A stretch of DNA of 64,000 nt from Flavobacterium sp. (GCA_016787805.1 JAEUTY010000028.1:39498-103497); one strand, 5' to 3'. Counted from the first letter of the stretch, positions 1-8,170 are shown. Numbers and translations: made by a program. Notes: generated by a model from the letters alone, not told the origin.

Positions 1-584
1 ATGTAATGAGTTGTAACAAATATTGTTACTCCATTTGCAGCAGCTTCATATATTAAATCCCAAAATTGTCTTCTAGTTATAGGGTCAACTCCTCCAGTAG
101 GTTCATCTAAAAAAATGACTTTCGGTTCATGTATTAATGCTAGTGAAAATGACAACTTTTGTTTCCATCCTAAAGGAATTTCACTTACAAGTTTATTTTT
201 TACTTTTTCTAAACTATACTTTTCAATTATTGCATTAGCTTTTAATTTCAAAACTGTTTTTGAAAGCCCATAAATACCTCCATAAAATTGTATGTTTTCA
301 AGAATGGTTAAATCATCATACAATGAGAATTTTTGGCTCATGTATCCAATGTTTTTCTTGACATCTTCAGAATTTGTAGCAATATCATATCCTGCTACAA
401 TTGCCGTTCCTGAAGATGGAGTTAGTAAGCCACAAAGCATTCGCATTGCGGTAGTTTTTCCGGCACCATTAGCCCCTAAAAAGCCGAATATTTCACCTTT
501 GCCTACTTTAAAAGTTATTGCATTTGTAGCAATAAAATCACCAAATTTTTTGGTTAATTCGTTTACATTTACAACTGTTTCCAT
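1..584 (-). CDS. ABC transporter ATPase, second nucleotide-binding subunit (C-terminal end outside window)
   Basis: ATP-hydrolysing subunit of the efflux transporter encoded by this operon. The 194 visible residues contain Walker A GANGAGKT (37-44), a Q-loop segment SQKFSLYDD, Walker B VIFLDEPT and an H-loop His in TTHYM just before the window edge. The signature motif is degenerate: PLGWKQKL in place of LSGGQ. Its ATG shares a base with the TAA stop of the preceding ATPase (TAATG), so the two are probably translationally coupled. Family knowledge: enterobacterial YbhF is a fused double ATPase; here the two halves are separate genes. ABC-2 permease genes would be expected beyond base 1. Confidence 0.9.
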   Translation of the reverse strand, partial: METVVNVNELTKKFGDFIATNAITFKVGKGEIFGFLGANGAGKTTAMRMLCGLLTPSSGTAIVAGYDIATNSEDVKKNIGYMSQKFSLYDDLTILENIQFYGGIYGLSKTVLKLKANAIIEKYSLEKVKNKLVSEIPLGWKQKLSFSLALIHEPKVIFLDEPTGGVDPITRRQFWDLIYEAAANGVTIFVTTHY

Positions 585-1504
585 TAGCTTGACTGTTGCA
601 TTAAATACATAAAAGTATCTTCCACTGTTGCGTTTGTTTTATTAACAACAATTGAATTAAAGTTGGCTTCCGTTAAGTAATTTTTAATAGTTTCATCACT
701 TATATTATTATCAGTTGATGCCCAATGTATATACTCGCCAAAAGCATAGCAATAAGTAGATTTCTCCCATTTTCTTAAATGATTAATTAAATCATATTTA
801 TTATTGGCTTTAATCTCGAATAGTTGAAGAGGAAATGAAGCTGCTACATTCTGAGGTGTTTCAATACTTAAAATAGTTCCATTTTGAATTAATGCAATAC
901 GTTCACACATACTTGCTTCATCCATATATGGAGTTGAAACAAAAATTGTGATACCTTGGCTTTTTATATTGTTTAGCATTTGCCAAAACTCTTTTCTTGA
1001 AACAGCATCAACACCTGTAGTAGGTTCATCTAATAATAATACTTTGGGTTTGTGAATTAAAGCACAACAAAGTGCTAATTTTTGCTTCATTCCACCTGAT
1101 AATGCACCTGCTTTTCTATTCTTAAAAGGTTCAATTTGAGTGTATATATCCTTTATCAAATGATAGTTTTCTTCAATTGTTGTTCCAAATGCAGTGGCAA
1201 AAAAAGATAAGTTTTCAAAAATTGTCAAATCTTGGTATAAGGAAAATTTTCCGGGCATATAACCAATACTTTCTCTAACATTTGAAATTTCTTTAGTAAC
1301 ATCTAAATTTTCTAAAAATGCCTGACCACTATCAGGTTTTAATAACGTTGTTAAAATTTTAAACAAGGTTGTTTTTCCAGCACCATCTGGACCAATCAGT
1401 CCAAATAATTCACCACGCTTAATTTCAATACTGATTTGATTTAATGCAATTACTTCATCAAATTTTTTTGAAATATCTTTTATATGGATTGCTATGTCTT
1501 TCAA
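584..1504 (-). CDS. ABC transporter ATPase, first nucleotide-binding subunit
   Basis: Cytoplasmic ATPase, 306 aa, corresponding to the N-terminal half of YbhF-like double ATPases. Walker A GPDGAGKT lies at 38-45, the signature is canonical (LSGGMKQKL) and Walker B is VLLLDEPT. At the H-loop the expected His is Pro (STPYMDEA), whereas the partner ATPase has His but a degenerate signature. The pair would therefore form one consensus and one degenerate ATP site (inference). It starts 8 bp after the HlyD gene stop. The substrate is unknown; organic compounds or drugs are typical for this class. Confidence 0.9.
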   Translation of the reverse strand: MKDIAIHIKDISKKFDEVIALNQISIEIKRGELFGLIGPDGAGKTTLFKILTTLLKPDSGQAFLENLDVTKEISNVRESIGYMPGKFSLYQDLTIFENLSFFATAFGTTIEENYHLIKDIYTQIEPFKNRKAGALSGGMKQKLALCCALIHKPKVLLLDEPTTGVDAVSRKEFWQMLNNIKSQGITIFVSTPYMDEASMCERIALIQNGTILSIETPQNVAASFPLQLFEIKANNKYDLINHLRKWEKSTYCYAFGEYIHWASTDNNISDETIKNYLTEANFNSIVVNKTNATVEDTFMYLMQQSS

Positions 1505-1512
1505 AATAGTTG

Positions 1513-2442
1513 TTATTTTATAATAATTTCTCCAGGCATTCCCATTTTTAAACTACCATCATTTTTAACCAAAACTTTTACAGCATAAACAAAATTTACA
1601 CGTTCTTTTTTGGTCTGAATAATTTTAGGTGTAAACTCAGATTTTGAACTAATCCAATTTATTGTTCCTTTGTATTCTTTATACTTGCCATCTTCAATAT
1701 CAATTCTTACAACAACTTCTTGATTTAGTTTAATTTTGCTTAATTGATCTCCAGAGAAATAAGCTCTTAAAATCATACTTGATAAATCGGCTATTTTATA
1801 CAAAGGTTTACCATAGCTTACAATTTCATTTGGTTCTACGAATTTAGCAGTGATAACACCTGTAAATGGATTTACAATTTTAGATTGTGCTATTTGGATA
1901 TTTATTTGTTTAATTTGTTCTTCTATGCTATTAACCTCGTTGGAGTAAGTAGAAGACTGACTATTTAATTGAATATTTTGTGCACTTAATTGACTTTTTT
2001 GAACATTTATTTGATTTATGATTACATCTATTTGAGCATTAATATCATCAAGTTGCTTTGGTGTAGCTGCTCCTTCATTCAAAAGGTTTTTTATTCTGCT
2101 TTGTTCATTTTTCAAGGCCTTTAATTGAGCTTCTGAAGTTTTTATTTGATTTCTATAAATTGTAACTTGACTTTCAATATTTGGTTTTTTACTATTTACA
2201 GTTTGTTGATTAGCAAGTAATGTTAGTTTTTGCTGATGTAATAAAATAGTATCTATACTAACAACTATTTCATTAGCATAAATTTCTTGTCCTTCTTCAA
2301 TTTTAATAAAGTTTATTTTACCATTTGTTTGTGATGAAACAACCGTTTCAACCGTTTCAAAGTTTCCGTAAGCATCCGCTTCTTTTTCAGAATTACAACT
2401 TAAAAGTATAATTGATGTGAAAAGTGATATTGTTTTTTTCAT
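1513..2442 (-). CDS. HlyD-type periplasmic adaptor (membrane fusion) lipoprotein
   Basis: Links the inner-membrane ABC transporter to the outer-membrane channel. 309 aa. The N-terminus has a lipobox-like LLSCNS after a short hydrophobic stretch, so it is probably a lipoprotein. A biotinyl/lipoyl-like segment (KINFIKIEEGQEIYANEIV, about 42-60) is followed by a long alpha-helical hairpin rich in Gln, Asn and Lys (about 75-185) and then the second half of the lipoyl domain (IVNPFTGVITAKFVEPNEIV). It begins 10 bp after the TolC-type gene. Resembles YbhG by context. Confidence 0.9.
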   Translation of the reverse strand: MKKTISLFTSIILLSCNSEKEADAYGNFETVETVVSSQTNGKINFIKIEEGQEIYANEIVVSIDTILLHQQKLTLLANQQTVNSKKPNIESQVTIYRNQIKTSEAQLKALKNEQSRIKNLLNEGAATPKQLDDINAQIDVIINQINVQKSQLSAQNIQLNSQSSTYSNEVNSIEEQIKQINIQIAQSKIVNPFTGVITAKFVEPNEIVSYGKPLYKIADLSSMILRAYFSGDQLSKIKLNQEVVVRIDIEDGKYKEYKGTINWISSKSEFTPKIIQTKKERVNFVYAVKVLVKNDGSLKMGMPGEIIIK

Positions 2443-2452
2443 GTTGATTTAA

Positions 2453-3712
2453 TTAGTTTCCAGTTAATAATTTTATATCATATTGTGTTGCAACTCTTTG
2501 TAATTCGTGAATTTTTAGAGTTTGAATTGCGTTTGTTTCAGCATTTTTTTCAATTAAGTAATTCGTAGCTGTAATAATGCCATTATCCAATTCTGCTGCT
2601 GATACTTTAGTAATTTTTGTTCTCAATTGAACTATATCTTTATCTGCATCAATCAATTTATCTATTTTATCTAGTTGAAGTAATAAGTTGTTTTTTTGAA
2701 CATTTAGATTTAGTTCGAAAGTTTCTTTTTTAACATCTACATTTTCTAACATCAATTTTTCTTTCTTTTTATTTTTATTAAAAGAATATAATCCTGAAAA
2801 ATCCCATGTTACTCTTATGCCAGCTATATAATAAGTATCTGGATTATTATTTAATTGATTTAGTGCTGGTTTTCCGTAACCTAGCTGACCAAAAAGGTTA
2901 GATGTCGGCTTTATACTAGAATTTTTTAAAAGTGTTTCTTTTTCTATAACTTTTTTTTCGAAATCAAATGATTTGAATTCTGGTCTGTTAGAAAAGTCAA
3001 CAAAATCATTATTGTTTACTTCTGTGGGAACTTTTAATAAAGTGCTATCATTGATTTTTGTTCCTGCAAATAGATTAATTACACTTATTGAAGATTTTCT
3101 TGTTGTACTTGACTCGGTGATTTTTTGATTAATGTTTAATAGTTCAACCCTCAAAATGTTAACTTCATTTTCTTTCACAGAACCATATTTTACACCAGCT
3201 TCTAAAATTTTTATTCTTTCTTCAATTTGTAATTTGCTATTATTTAAAATGATAATATTTTCTTGAGCAATAATCGCAGTAAAGAAATATTTTTGGGTTT
3301 GCTCAATGATACTCCTTATTTCAATCTCTGTTTTGTTTGAACTTATATCTGTAAACAAATTTTGAATGTCGTTTTTTATACTATTTACACCTCCATCATA
3401 GATTATTTGTTTTACATCTAAATAGGATTTGTATTGATTTTTGTCTATTTTTTCAATTTCAACATTGGGTATTGTAATATCTAAACTGGTAACATCAGAT
3501 TGAGTTGTCAATTGACCTCCTATACTAAATTGTGGTAACCAAGTATTATTATTAATTTGTTTAGAAATTTTGCTTAATTCCTCCTGAATTTTGTTTTGTT
3601 TTATCAATGGATAATTTGTTTTAACTCCATTTATACAAGTCTCCAAATCTATTTCTTGTCCCCAAGAATTTGAAATGATAAATAATAGTAGTACTGTAAT
3701 TGCTTTTCTCAT
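2453..3712 (-). CDS. TolC-family outer membrane efflux protein
   Basis: Outer-membrane channel of the tripartite pump, 419 aa. A signal peptide (about 1-18, ending ISNSWGQ) is followed by the two alternating coiled-coil halves typical of OEP domains; the motif DVKQIIYDGG (near 100) and its counterpart VTWDFSGLYSFNKNKKK (near 300) mark the two strand-helix transitions. It is the first structural gene after tetR, separated by 69 bp that contain one of the two TetR-type palindromes, so repression by the TetR protein is likely. Confidence 0.88.
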   Translation of the reverse strand: MRKAITVLLLFIISNSWGQEIDLETCINGVKTNYPLIKQNKIQEELSKISKQINNNTWLPQFSIGGQLTTQSDVTSLDITIPNVEIEKIDKNQYKSYLDVKQIIYDGGVNSIKNDIQNLFTDISSNKTEIEIRSIIEQTQKYFFTAIIAQENIIILNNSKLQIEERIKILEAGVKYGSVKENEVNILRVELLNINQKITESSTTRKSSISVINLFAGTKINDSTLLKVPTEVNNNDFVDFSNRPEFKSFDFEKKVIEKETLLKNSSIKPTSNLFGQLGYGKPALNQLNNNPDTYYIAGIRVTWDFSGLYSFNKNKKKEKLMLENVDVKKETFELNLNVQKNNLLLQLDKIDKLIDADKDIVQLRTKITKVSAAELDNGIITATNYLIEKNAETNAIQTLKIHELQRVATQYDIKLLTGN

Positions 3713-3743
3713 TTTCTTTATTGACGAATTAGTTAAACATATA

Positions 3744-3765
3744 TGTTTGACGATAATGTCAGTTT
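3744..3765. promoter_or_regulatory. Candidate TetR operator, efflux promoter
   Basis: Imperfect palindrome TGTTTGAC-N6-GTCAGTTT in the tetR/tolC spacer. The left half is identical to one half of the operator upstream of tetR, and the 6-base gap is the same. Position and repetition make it a good candidate for the TetR binding site. Confidence 0.6.
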
Positions 3766-3781
3766 GTAGTCAAAAAAAAGG

Positions 3782-4390
3782 TTAAACTAATAACCCTTTT
3801 AAAATCATTCTTGTGATTTCGGTTTTTCTCTCTTCCAAAATCACTTGAAACTCAGCTTCATTTTTACCTGTAATAAGCATAATCATGGGTTTTGCTAATA
3901 CAGGGAAAGCACATAATGAAATAATGTGTATAAAAACTTGAATTGGTTCTATATTTATAATTTTACCTTTATTAATATCTTGTTGAACTTGAACTATAAA
4001 AGTGTCTATATTTGGCAAATTACCTTCGAGTAATTTTTCAACAAAACTTGCACCTAGATTATTAATTTCATTGATTATAAACAATGGCATAAAAGGATTT
4101 TTCGTAGCAAGCAACAAATAACTTTCTACAAATTTTTCAATTTTTATTTCAAATTCTAAATCACTATTTAAGACTTTTAGCATACTTGGCATAGCTTGTC
4201 TTAAGATTGTTTTAGCAATATTATGATAGAGTAATTCTTTTGAACGAAAATAATAATTTAATACAGTTCTTTTTATTCCTGCTCTATCCGCAATATCTTG
4301 CATTTTAGAATTCTCATATCCCTTTTCTATAAAAACATTATATGCAGCTACTAAAATCTGTTCTTCAATTGTTTCTTCTTTATTTGACAT
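3782..4390 (-). CDS. TetR-family transcriptional repressor of the efflux operon
   Basis: DNA-binding repressor, 202 aa. N-terminal helix-turn-helix: AAYNVFIEKGYENSKMQDIADRAGIKRTVLNYYFRSKELLYHN (about 15-57). The C-terminal ligand-binding region is variable, with no recognisable ligand class. A GTG at 4399 lies in frame, but the ATG at 4390 is the more ordinary start and leaves 11 bases between the upstream palindrome and the start codon. First gene of the efflux cluster, co-directional with it. Parallels ybiH/cecR upstream of ybhGFSR in enterobacteria. Confidence 0.88.
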   Translation of the reverse strand: MSNKEETIEEQILVAAYNVFIEKGYENSKMQDIADRAGIKRTVLNYYFRSKELLYHNIAKTILRQAMPSMLKVLNSDLEFEIKIEKFVESYLLLATKNPFMPLFIINEINNLGASFVEKLLEGNLPNIDTFIVQVQQDINKGKIINIEPIQVFIHIISLCAFPVLAKPMIMLITGKNEAEFQVILEERKTEITRMILKGLLV

Positions 4391-4401
4391 TACTAACACG
4401 A

Positions 4402-4423
4402 TGTTTGACGCAAATGTCAGACA
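4402..4423. promoter_or_regulatory. Candidate TetR operator, tetR promoter
   Basis: Palindrome TGTTTGAC-N6-GTCAGACA, 7 of 8 positions symmetric. It covers the -7 region of the proposed tetR promoter, so binding would give autorepression. A second copy with the same gap lies after tetR. Confidence 0.65.
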
Positions 4424-4441
4424 TATTTCTTAAGATGCAAA
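4411..4441 (-). promoter_or_regulatory. Putative tetR promoter
   Basis: On the minus strand TTTG, 19 bases, then GACATTTG, which matches the Bacteroidota -33/-7 pattern except for the first base of TAnnTTTG. It overlaps the palindrome at 4402-4423. Confidence 0.45.
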
Positions 4442-4445
4442 ACAA

Positions 4446-5687
4446 TTAGCTAATTTTAACATTTTTCTCATCTACTATTAAGAACTTATTTTTCAAAATT
4501 TTCATATCCTCACTAACTTTTCTATCTAATACTTTTGCATAATGTTGTGTTGTTCTCAAATTTTTATGTCCAAGCATTTTGCTTACGCTTTCGATAGGAA
4601 CTCCATTTGTAAGGGTTACGGTAGTAGCGAATGTATGTCGAGCGATATGAAAAGTTAATTCTTTTTCAATTTCACAAACTCCAGCTATTTCTTTTAGATA
4701 GGCATTCATTTTTTGATTTGACAAAATAGGTAGTAGTTTATCTTCATTGATACATTGTGGATGATTTTCGTATTTATCGATTATCATTTGTGTAACAGGA
4801 AGGATTGGAATTTTGGAAGCACTTTCTGTTTTTTGTCTATGTGTTGAAATCCATTTTTCGCCATCTATTCCAATTACAATGTTTGATTTTGTTAAATTGA
4901 AAACATCAATAAATGCAAGTCCTGTGAAACATGAAAACACAAACATATCTCTTACTAATTCTAAACGTTTTATTTTAAATTCTTTATTAATTAACGATTC
5001 AATTTCGCCTTCTGTTAAGTAGGTTCTTTCAATTTCTTTTACTTTGCCTTTATAATTAAGAAAAGGGTCTTTTTCTATCCATCCATTTACATAACATTGT
5101 TTTACAATTTTGCCAAAGTTTCTAATATATTTAATGGTTGAATTGTTGTTGCAGTTTTTAGTGTTTCTCAAGTAGAAATCAAAATCATTAATAAAAGCAA
5201 TATCCACTTGTTTTATTGAAATATCATTAAGTTTATATTGATATTTTAAAAACTCTTTGGTGTGACTTAATGCTGTTTCATATTTCTTGTAAGTGTTAAT
5301 TGAAAATTCTTTCCCAACCAGCTCTTTCATTCGTTTGTTGTGGTCTTCAAAAATTACTATAAGTTTACGTTGTCTTTCTTCAACTCCTAAGAATTTATTT
5401 TTGAAGGTTTGGGCATTAATTTCTTGGTTATTGTTAACCATCCATTTTTCTGTTTCATATGCTTTTGCATTTAAAATGTCTAGGTAACTATTAATTAGTC
5501 TGGCTTCTTCTGAATTTCCTTTTATTTTACCTGCCGCAGTATTCCATTTGTTTTTTTCTACAAACTTTGAGGTACTTAATTCAATACGAGTTCCGTTAAT
5601 TGTAATTCTTTGATAAATGGGAAGTAAACCAGTTTTTGATGCTTTAGAACTTTTTACATAGAAAAGTATTGACATTTTGTGTTTCAT
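4446..5687 (-). CDS. Tyrosine recombinase / site-specific integrase
   Basis: DNA integrase of the Bacteroidota mobile-element type, 413 aa. It has an N-terminal arm-binding region (about 1-95), a SAM-like core-binding domain (about 105-200) and a catalytic domain. Visible catalytic residues are HIARHTFAT (His-x-x-Arg), LGHKN and the Tyr in HYAKV. At the first-Arg position the sequence is TGLAFIDV, without Arg; loss of that Arg is known from the CTnDOT-type integrase. It lies 250 bp from the 3' end of ssrA, a common integration target, and probably belongs to an island that extends to lower coordinates and includes the efflux operon (inference). Confidence 0.92.
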   Translation of the reverse strand: MKHKMSILFYVKSSKASKTGLLPIYQRITINGTRIELSTSKFVEKNKWNTAAGKIKGNSEEARLINSYLDILNAKAYETEKWMVNNNQEINAQTFKNKFLGVEERQRKLIVIFEDHNKRMKELVGKEFSINTYKKYETALSHTKEFLKYQYKLNDISIKQVDIAFINDFDFYLRNTKNCNNNSTIKYIRNFGKIVKQCYVNGWIEKDPFLNYKGKVKEIERTYLTEGEIESLINKEFKIKRLELVRDMFVFSCFTGLAFIDVFNLTKSNIVIGIDGEKWISTHRQKTESASKIPILPVTQMIIDKYENHPQCINEDKLLPILSNQKMNAYLKEIAGVCEIEKELTFHIARHTFATTVTLTNGVPIESVSKMLGHKNLRTTQHYAKVLDRKVSEDMKILKNKFLIVDEKNVKIS

Positions 5688-5787
5688 TTTGTGGTGACTT
5701 TAATGTTATTCAAATTAATTATTTAATACTTATTTGTCAAGATGTTCATCTTTTGAACTGCTTGCTATCACTGGCTTTACGAGAAAT

Positions 5788-5824
5788 TCGGTTACCCTAA
5801 TTTTCCTTTTTTTCGGGTAACCGA
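5788..5824. repeat. Perfect inverted repeat between integrase and ssrA
   Basis: Arms TCGGTTACCC and GGGTAACCGA, separated by 17 bases that are rich in T. It lies upstream of the integrase start and beyond the ssrA terminator, so it may bind the recombinase or a directionality factor, or act as an operator. No function can be read from sequence alone. Confidence 0.6.
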
Positions 5825-5879
5825 TTTTACCACCAATGGTTTGCGATTTAATAGATAATTTGAATAGTACCTAAAACAA

Positions 5880-5913
5880 AAAAGCCCGTAAATCATACGA
5901 TTTACAGGCTTTT
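5880..5913 (-). terminator. Terminator of ssrA
   Basis: Hairpin with arms GTAAATC/GATTTAC extended by one mismatch and GCC/GGC, flanked by A and T runs, so it works on the minus strand with a T-run after the stem. It begins about 24 bases past the tmRNA 3' end. Confidence 0.8.
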
Positions 5914-5936
5914 AGTCTGTTTTGAAATTGTTTTAG

Positions 5937-6331
5937 TGGAGTCGCCGAGAATCGAACTCGGGTCCAAACAAGCAATCCAATAGCTTTCTACACGCTTATT
6001 TCTTGATTGAGTTTTCGACAAAAAGCAAGGCCAAGAACAGCCACTTTTTGCTTAGCTTTATAGTTGTCAGAAAGGATTCAAAGCATTACCTTTCCTAGGT
6101 TTACTTTTACGGTTCACCTGTACCAACCGCCATAAACCAAGGCTTTTGAGGTGAATCTAGCTTCCCGACCTTGTCGGGACTAGGCAAATCGTACTAAACT
6201 TCGGATTAAGCAGCTAAAGCGTAATTATTTTCGCCGTTTATAAGTTCGTACCTTTGGATTTACGAGCAAAAAGTACAATGCTCGACGTGCTTACTAATCA
6301 ATTCCACTCGCTGTCAAAACCAGTCGACCCC
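5937..6331 (-). ncRNA. ssrA: tmRNA (transfer-messenger RNA)
   Basis: Ribosome-rescue RNA of about 395 nt. The 5' end GGGGUCG pairs with CGACUCC near the 3' end to form the tRNA-like acceptor stem; the T-arm reads GAGTTCGATTCTC. The 5' part GACUGGUUUUGACAGCGAG is typical of tmRNA. CCA is not encoded after the discriminator A. The tag frame (6206-6235) encodes GENNYALAA and a TAA stop. It is transcribed away from the helicase gene, and its 3' end faces the integrase gene. Confidence 0.95.
6206..6235 (-). other. tmRNA tag reading frame
   Basis: Codons GGC GAA AAT AAT TAC GCT TTA GCT GCT TAA give the proteolysis tag GENNYALAA; the final Ala-Leu-Ala-Ala is the usual ClpXP/FtsH-recognised end. The tag type agrees with Bacteroidota. 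Confidence 0.9.
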
Positions 6332-6334
6332 TTT

Positions 6335-6404
6335 TTCAGTGTTCAGTGTTCAGTGTTCAGTGTTCAGTGTTCAGTGTTCAGTGTTCAGTGTTCAGTGTTC
6401 AGTG
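6335..6404. repeat. Ten-copy heptamer tandem array in the ssrA leader
   Basis: Ten exact tandem copies of TTCAGTG (minus strand CACTGAA), beginning 4 bases from the mature tmRNA 5' end. With the promoter at 6423-6454 the array would be transcribed as part of the pre-tmRNA leader and removed by 5' processing. Confidence 0.95.
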
Positions 6405-6422
6405 TTCACAAAAACTTGGCCA

Positions 6423-6454
6423 CAAAGATACATTTGGAAATTCCAAAAACCAAA
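6423..6454 (-). promoter_or_regulatory. ssrA promoter
   Basis: Minus strand TTTG, 20 bases, TATCTTTG: a full match to the Bacteroidota -33/-7 consensus. Transcription would begin near 6416, leaving a leader of about 85 nt made mostly of the heptamer array. Confidence 0.75.
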
Positions 6455-6647
6455 TCCCAAATGGTAAAAGAATGCAAAATGCAGTGGCAGAATGCAGAAT
6501 TCTTTGACAATCAACCATAAACAACAAACTATAAAAAAGACAAAATGAGATGCTTCCTGCGTCAGCATGATAAGCGTAAAGTAGCGCTACTATCATCACA
6601 ATAAAATTCCGTTATCTTTTATCTGCCTTCTGCGTTCTGTAGTCTGA

Positions 6648-7994
6648 TTACTTTCCCTTCCGCTTCGCCGCTCTTTTTTTCTCCACCCCGCGATTGGTAG
6701 GTTTGGTTTTTCTTGGATTTCGTTTTCCTGGTCCGCCCAAATTTACTTTTTTGTTTTTGTCTGATTTTTCATGAAATGCAGAACCACCGTCCAATTTGGG
6801 TTTCTTGAGTAAAAATTTAAATTTCTTTTTATCTTTTTCAAACTCTAATAATCGAGTTGCAATTTCAATACCTTCAGGCAAGTCCAATAGTTTTACTTCT
6901 TTCTCCATCAAAATCTCAGCCTGAATTAGTACTTCTTCTTCACTTGGACTGATAAAACTAATGGCAATTCCCGATTTGTCAGCGCGCCCAGTTCGACCAA
7001 TTCGGTGAATGTATTGCTCTTCTATTTCAGGAAATTCCACATTGATTACATGCGTCACATCCGAAATATCCAAACCTCGAGCCATTACATCAGTAGTGAT
7101 TATTCCTTTAAGTTCACCTCTTTGAAACGAGGCCATCGTATTCAAACGGTAATTCTGTGACTTGTTCGAGTGAATAATACCAAATTGTTCTGGAAAATCT
7201 TCTTCAATGCTATTAGCCACTAAATCGGCCGTTTTTTTATTATTGACAAAGATCAAAACCCTACTCATACTATCATCTTGTTGCAATAATCCTTTCAGTA
7301 AATTGATTTTGGTCAAAAAGTTAGGTGTACGATAACCTAATTGCTCAATTTTTTCCAATGGTGTTCCCGATGGTGCTAGCGTAATCTCTTCTGGGAATTC
7401 AAAATAATCATCCAACATTTCATCTACATCATCAGTCATCGTGGCCGAGAAAAGGATGTTCTGACGTTTGTTTTTGAGCATCGCCAAAATTGAAGTGACT
7501 TGAAATCGAAAGCCTAAATTGAGTATTTCATCAAATTCGTCTATAACTAATTTTTGCAACGAGTCAAACCGAACTACATTGTCTAATGCCAAATCCATTG
7601 TTCTTCCCGGTGTTCCAACCAATATGTCAACACCTTCTAAAACGGCTTTTTTTTGCGTATTAATGTTCACACCACCATAAACGCCCAGCACACGTACCGA
7701 CATATATTGGGTTACACTTTCAACCACATCAACCGTTTGCACCACCAATTCACGCGTCGGAACAATAATGACAATGCGAGGCGAATCAGTAGCGATAAAT
7801 TTCCACTGTTTCAATAAAGGCAACAAATAAGCCAAAGTTTTACCTGTTCCTGTTTGAGCAATTCCCATCACATCGCGCCCAGACATGATTGGCGAAAATG
7901 ATTTTTCTTGAATAGGAGTTGGCGTTATTAATCCTAATTCATCTAAGGCTTTTTGTAACGATTTAGGTAAGTTAAACTGTTCGAATGTGCTCAT
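6648..7994 (-). CDS. DEAD-box RNA helicase, RhlE-like
   Basis: ATP-dependent RNA helicase, 448 aa, likely acting on ribosomal or messenger RNA. Motifs in order: Q motif TPTPIQ, I AQTGTGKT, Ia PTRELV, Ib GTPGR, II DEFD, III SAT, V RGLDIS, VI HRIGRTGR. Motif II reads Asp-Glu-Phe-Asp where most members have DEAD. The C-terminal 50 residues are basic and rich in Lys, Gly and Arg, as in RNA-tethering tails. A single gene with its own promoter-like TACCTTTG at 8013-8020. Confidence 0.93.
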   Translation of the reverse strand: MSTFEQFNLPKSLQKALDELGLITPTPIQEKSFSPIMSGRDVMGIAQTGTGKTLAYLLPLLKQWKFIATDSPRIVIIVPTRELVVQTVDVVESVTQYMSVRVLGVYGGVNINTQKKAVLEGVDILVGTPGRTMDLALDNVVRFDSLQKLVIDEFDEILNLGFRFQVTSILAMLKNKRQNILFSATMTDDVDEMLDDYFEFPEEITLAPSGTPLEKIEQLGYRTPNFLTKINLLKGLLQQDDSMSRVLIFVNNKKTADLVANSIEEDFPEQFGIIHSNKSQNYRLNTMASFQRGELKGIITTDVMARGLDISDVTHVINVEFPEIEEQYIHRIGRTGRADKSGIAISFISPSEEEVLIQAEILMEKEVKLLDLPEGIEIATRLLEFEKDKKKFKFLLKKPKLDGGSAFHEKSDKNKKVNLGGPGKRNPRKTKPTNRGVEKKRAAKRKGK

Positions 7995-8012
7995 TATTGT
8001 GCTAATTTACCG

Positions 8013-8020
8013 CAAAGGTA
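8013..8020 (-). promoter_or_regulatory. -7 element of the helicase gene
   Basis: TACCTTTG on the minus strand, 18 bases before the ATG at 7994. The best -33 TTTG is 24 bases upstream, slightly long, and lies inside the palindrome at 8032-8058. Confidence 0.5.
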
Positions 8021-8031
8021 AGCATTTCATT

Positions 8032-8058
8032 CCTAACAGGTTTTCAAAACCTATTAGG
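8032..8058. repeat. 27 bp palindrome
   Basis: Arms CCTAACAGGTTTT and AAAACCTATTAGG around a single C, one mismatch. It overlaps the -33 region of the helicase promoter. I recall similar AACAGGTTTT palindromes as dispersed repeats in flavobacterial genomes, but could not check. Confidence 0.7.
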
Positions 8059-8170
8059 TTTAATCAAAACTTATTTTTTGGTTCAATTTCAAACCCAAAC
8101 ATGACTTATATCATATCCTAATATCCTGATTCTTACGAAATTTGATGCACTAATACTAAACCAAGTTATT

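Larger units (their letters stand above)
6332..6647. other. 316 bp non-coding stretch between ssrA and the helicase gene
   Basis: No gene seen. Going up from ssrA it holds the heptamer array (6335-6404), the ssrA promoter (6423-6454), word-like repeats such as GCAAAATGCAG/GCAGAATGCAG (6474-6500) and AACCATAAACAACAAACTATA (about 6514-6534), and a run with repeated AGAA and GCAG words directly after the helicase stop (about 6601-6647). Confidence 0.7.

Noticed and set aside
5937-5980. Separate tRNA gene
   Set aside because: The T-arm and acceptor belong to the tRNA-like part of tmRNA; there is no anticodon arm of its own.
6335-6404. CRISPR array
   Set aside because: Units are 7 bases with no spacers; no cas genes in the window.
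6254-6520. 88-codon frame across the tmRNA 5' part and heptamer array
   Set aside because: Its translation is a repeat of FSVQCSV from the heptamers and part of tmRNA antisense; not a gene.
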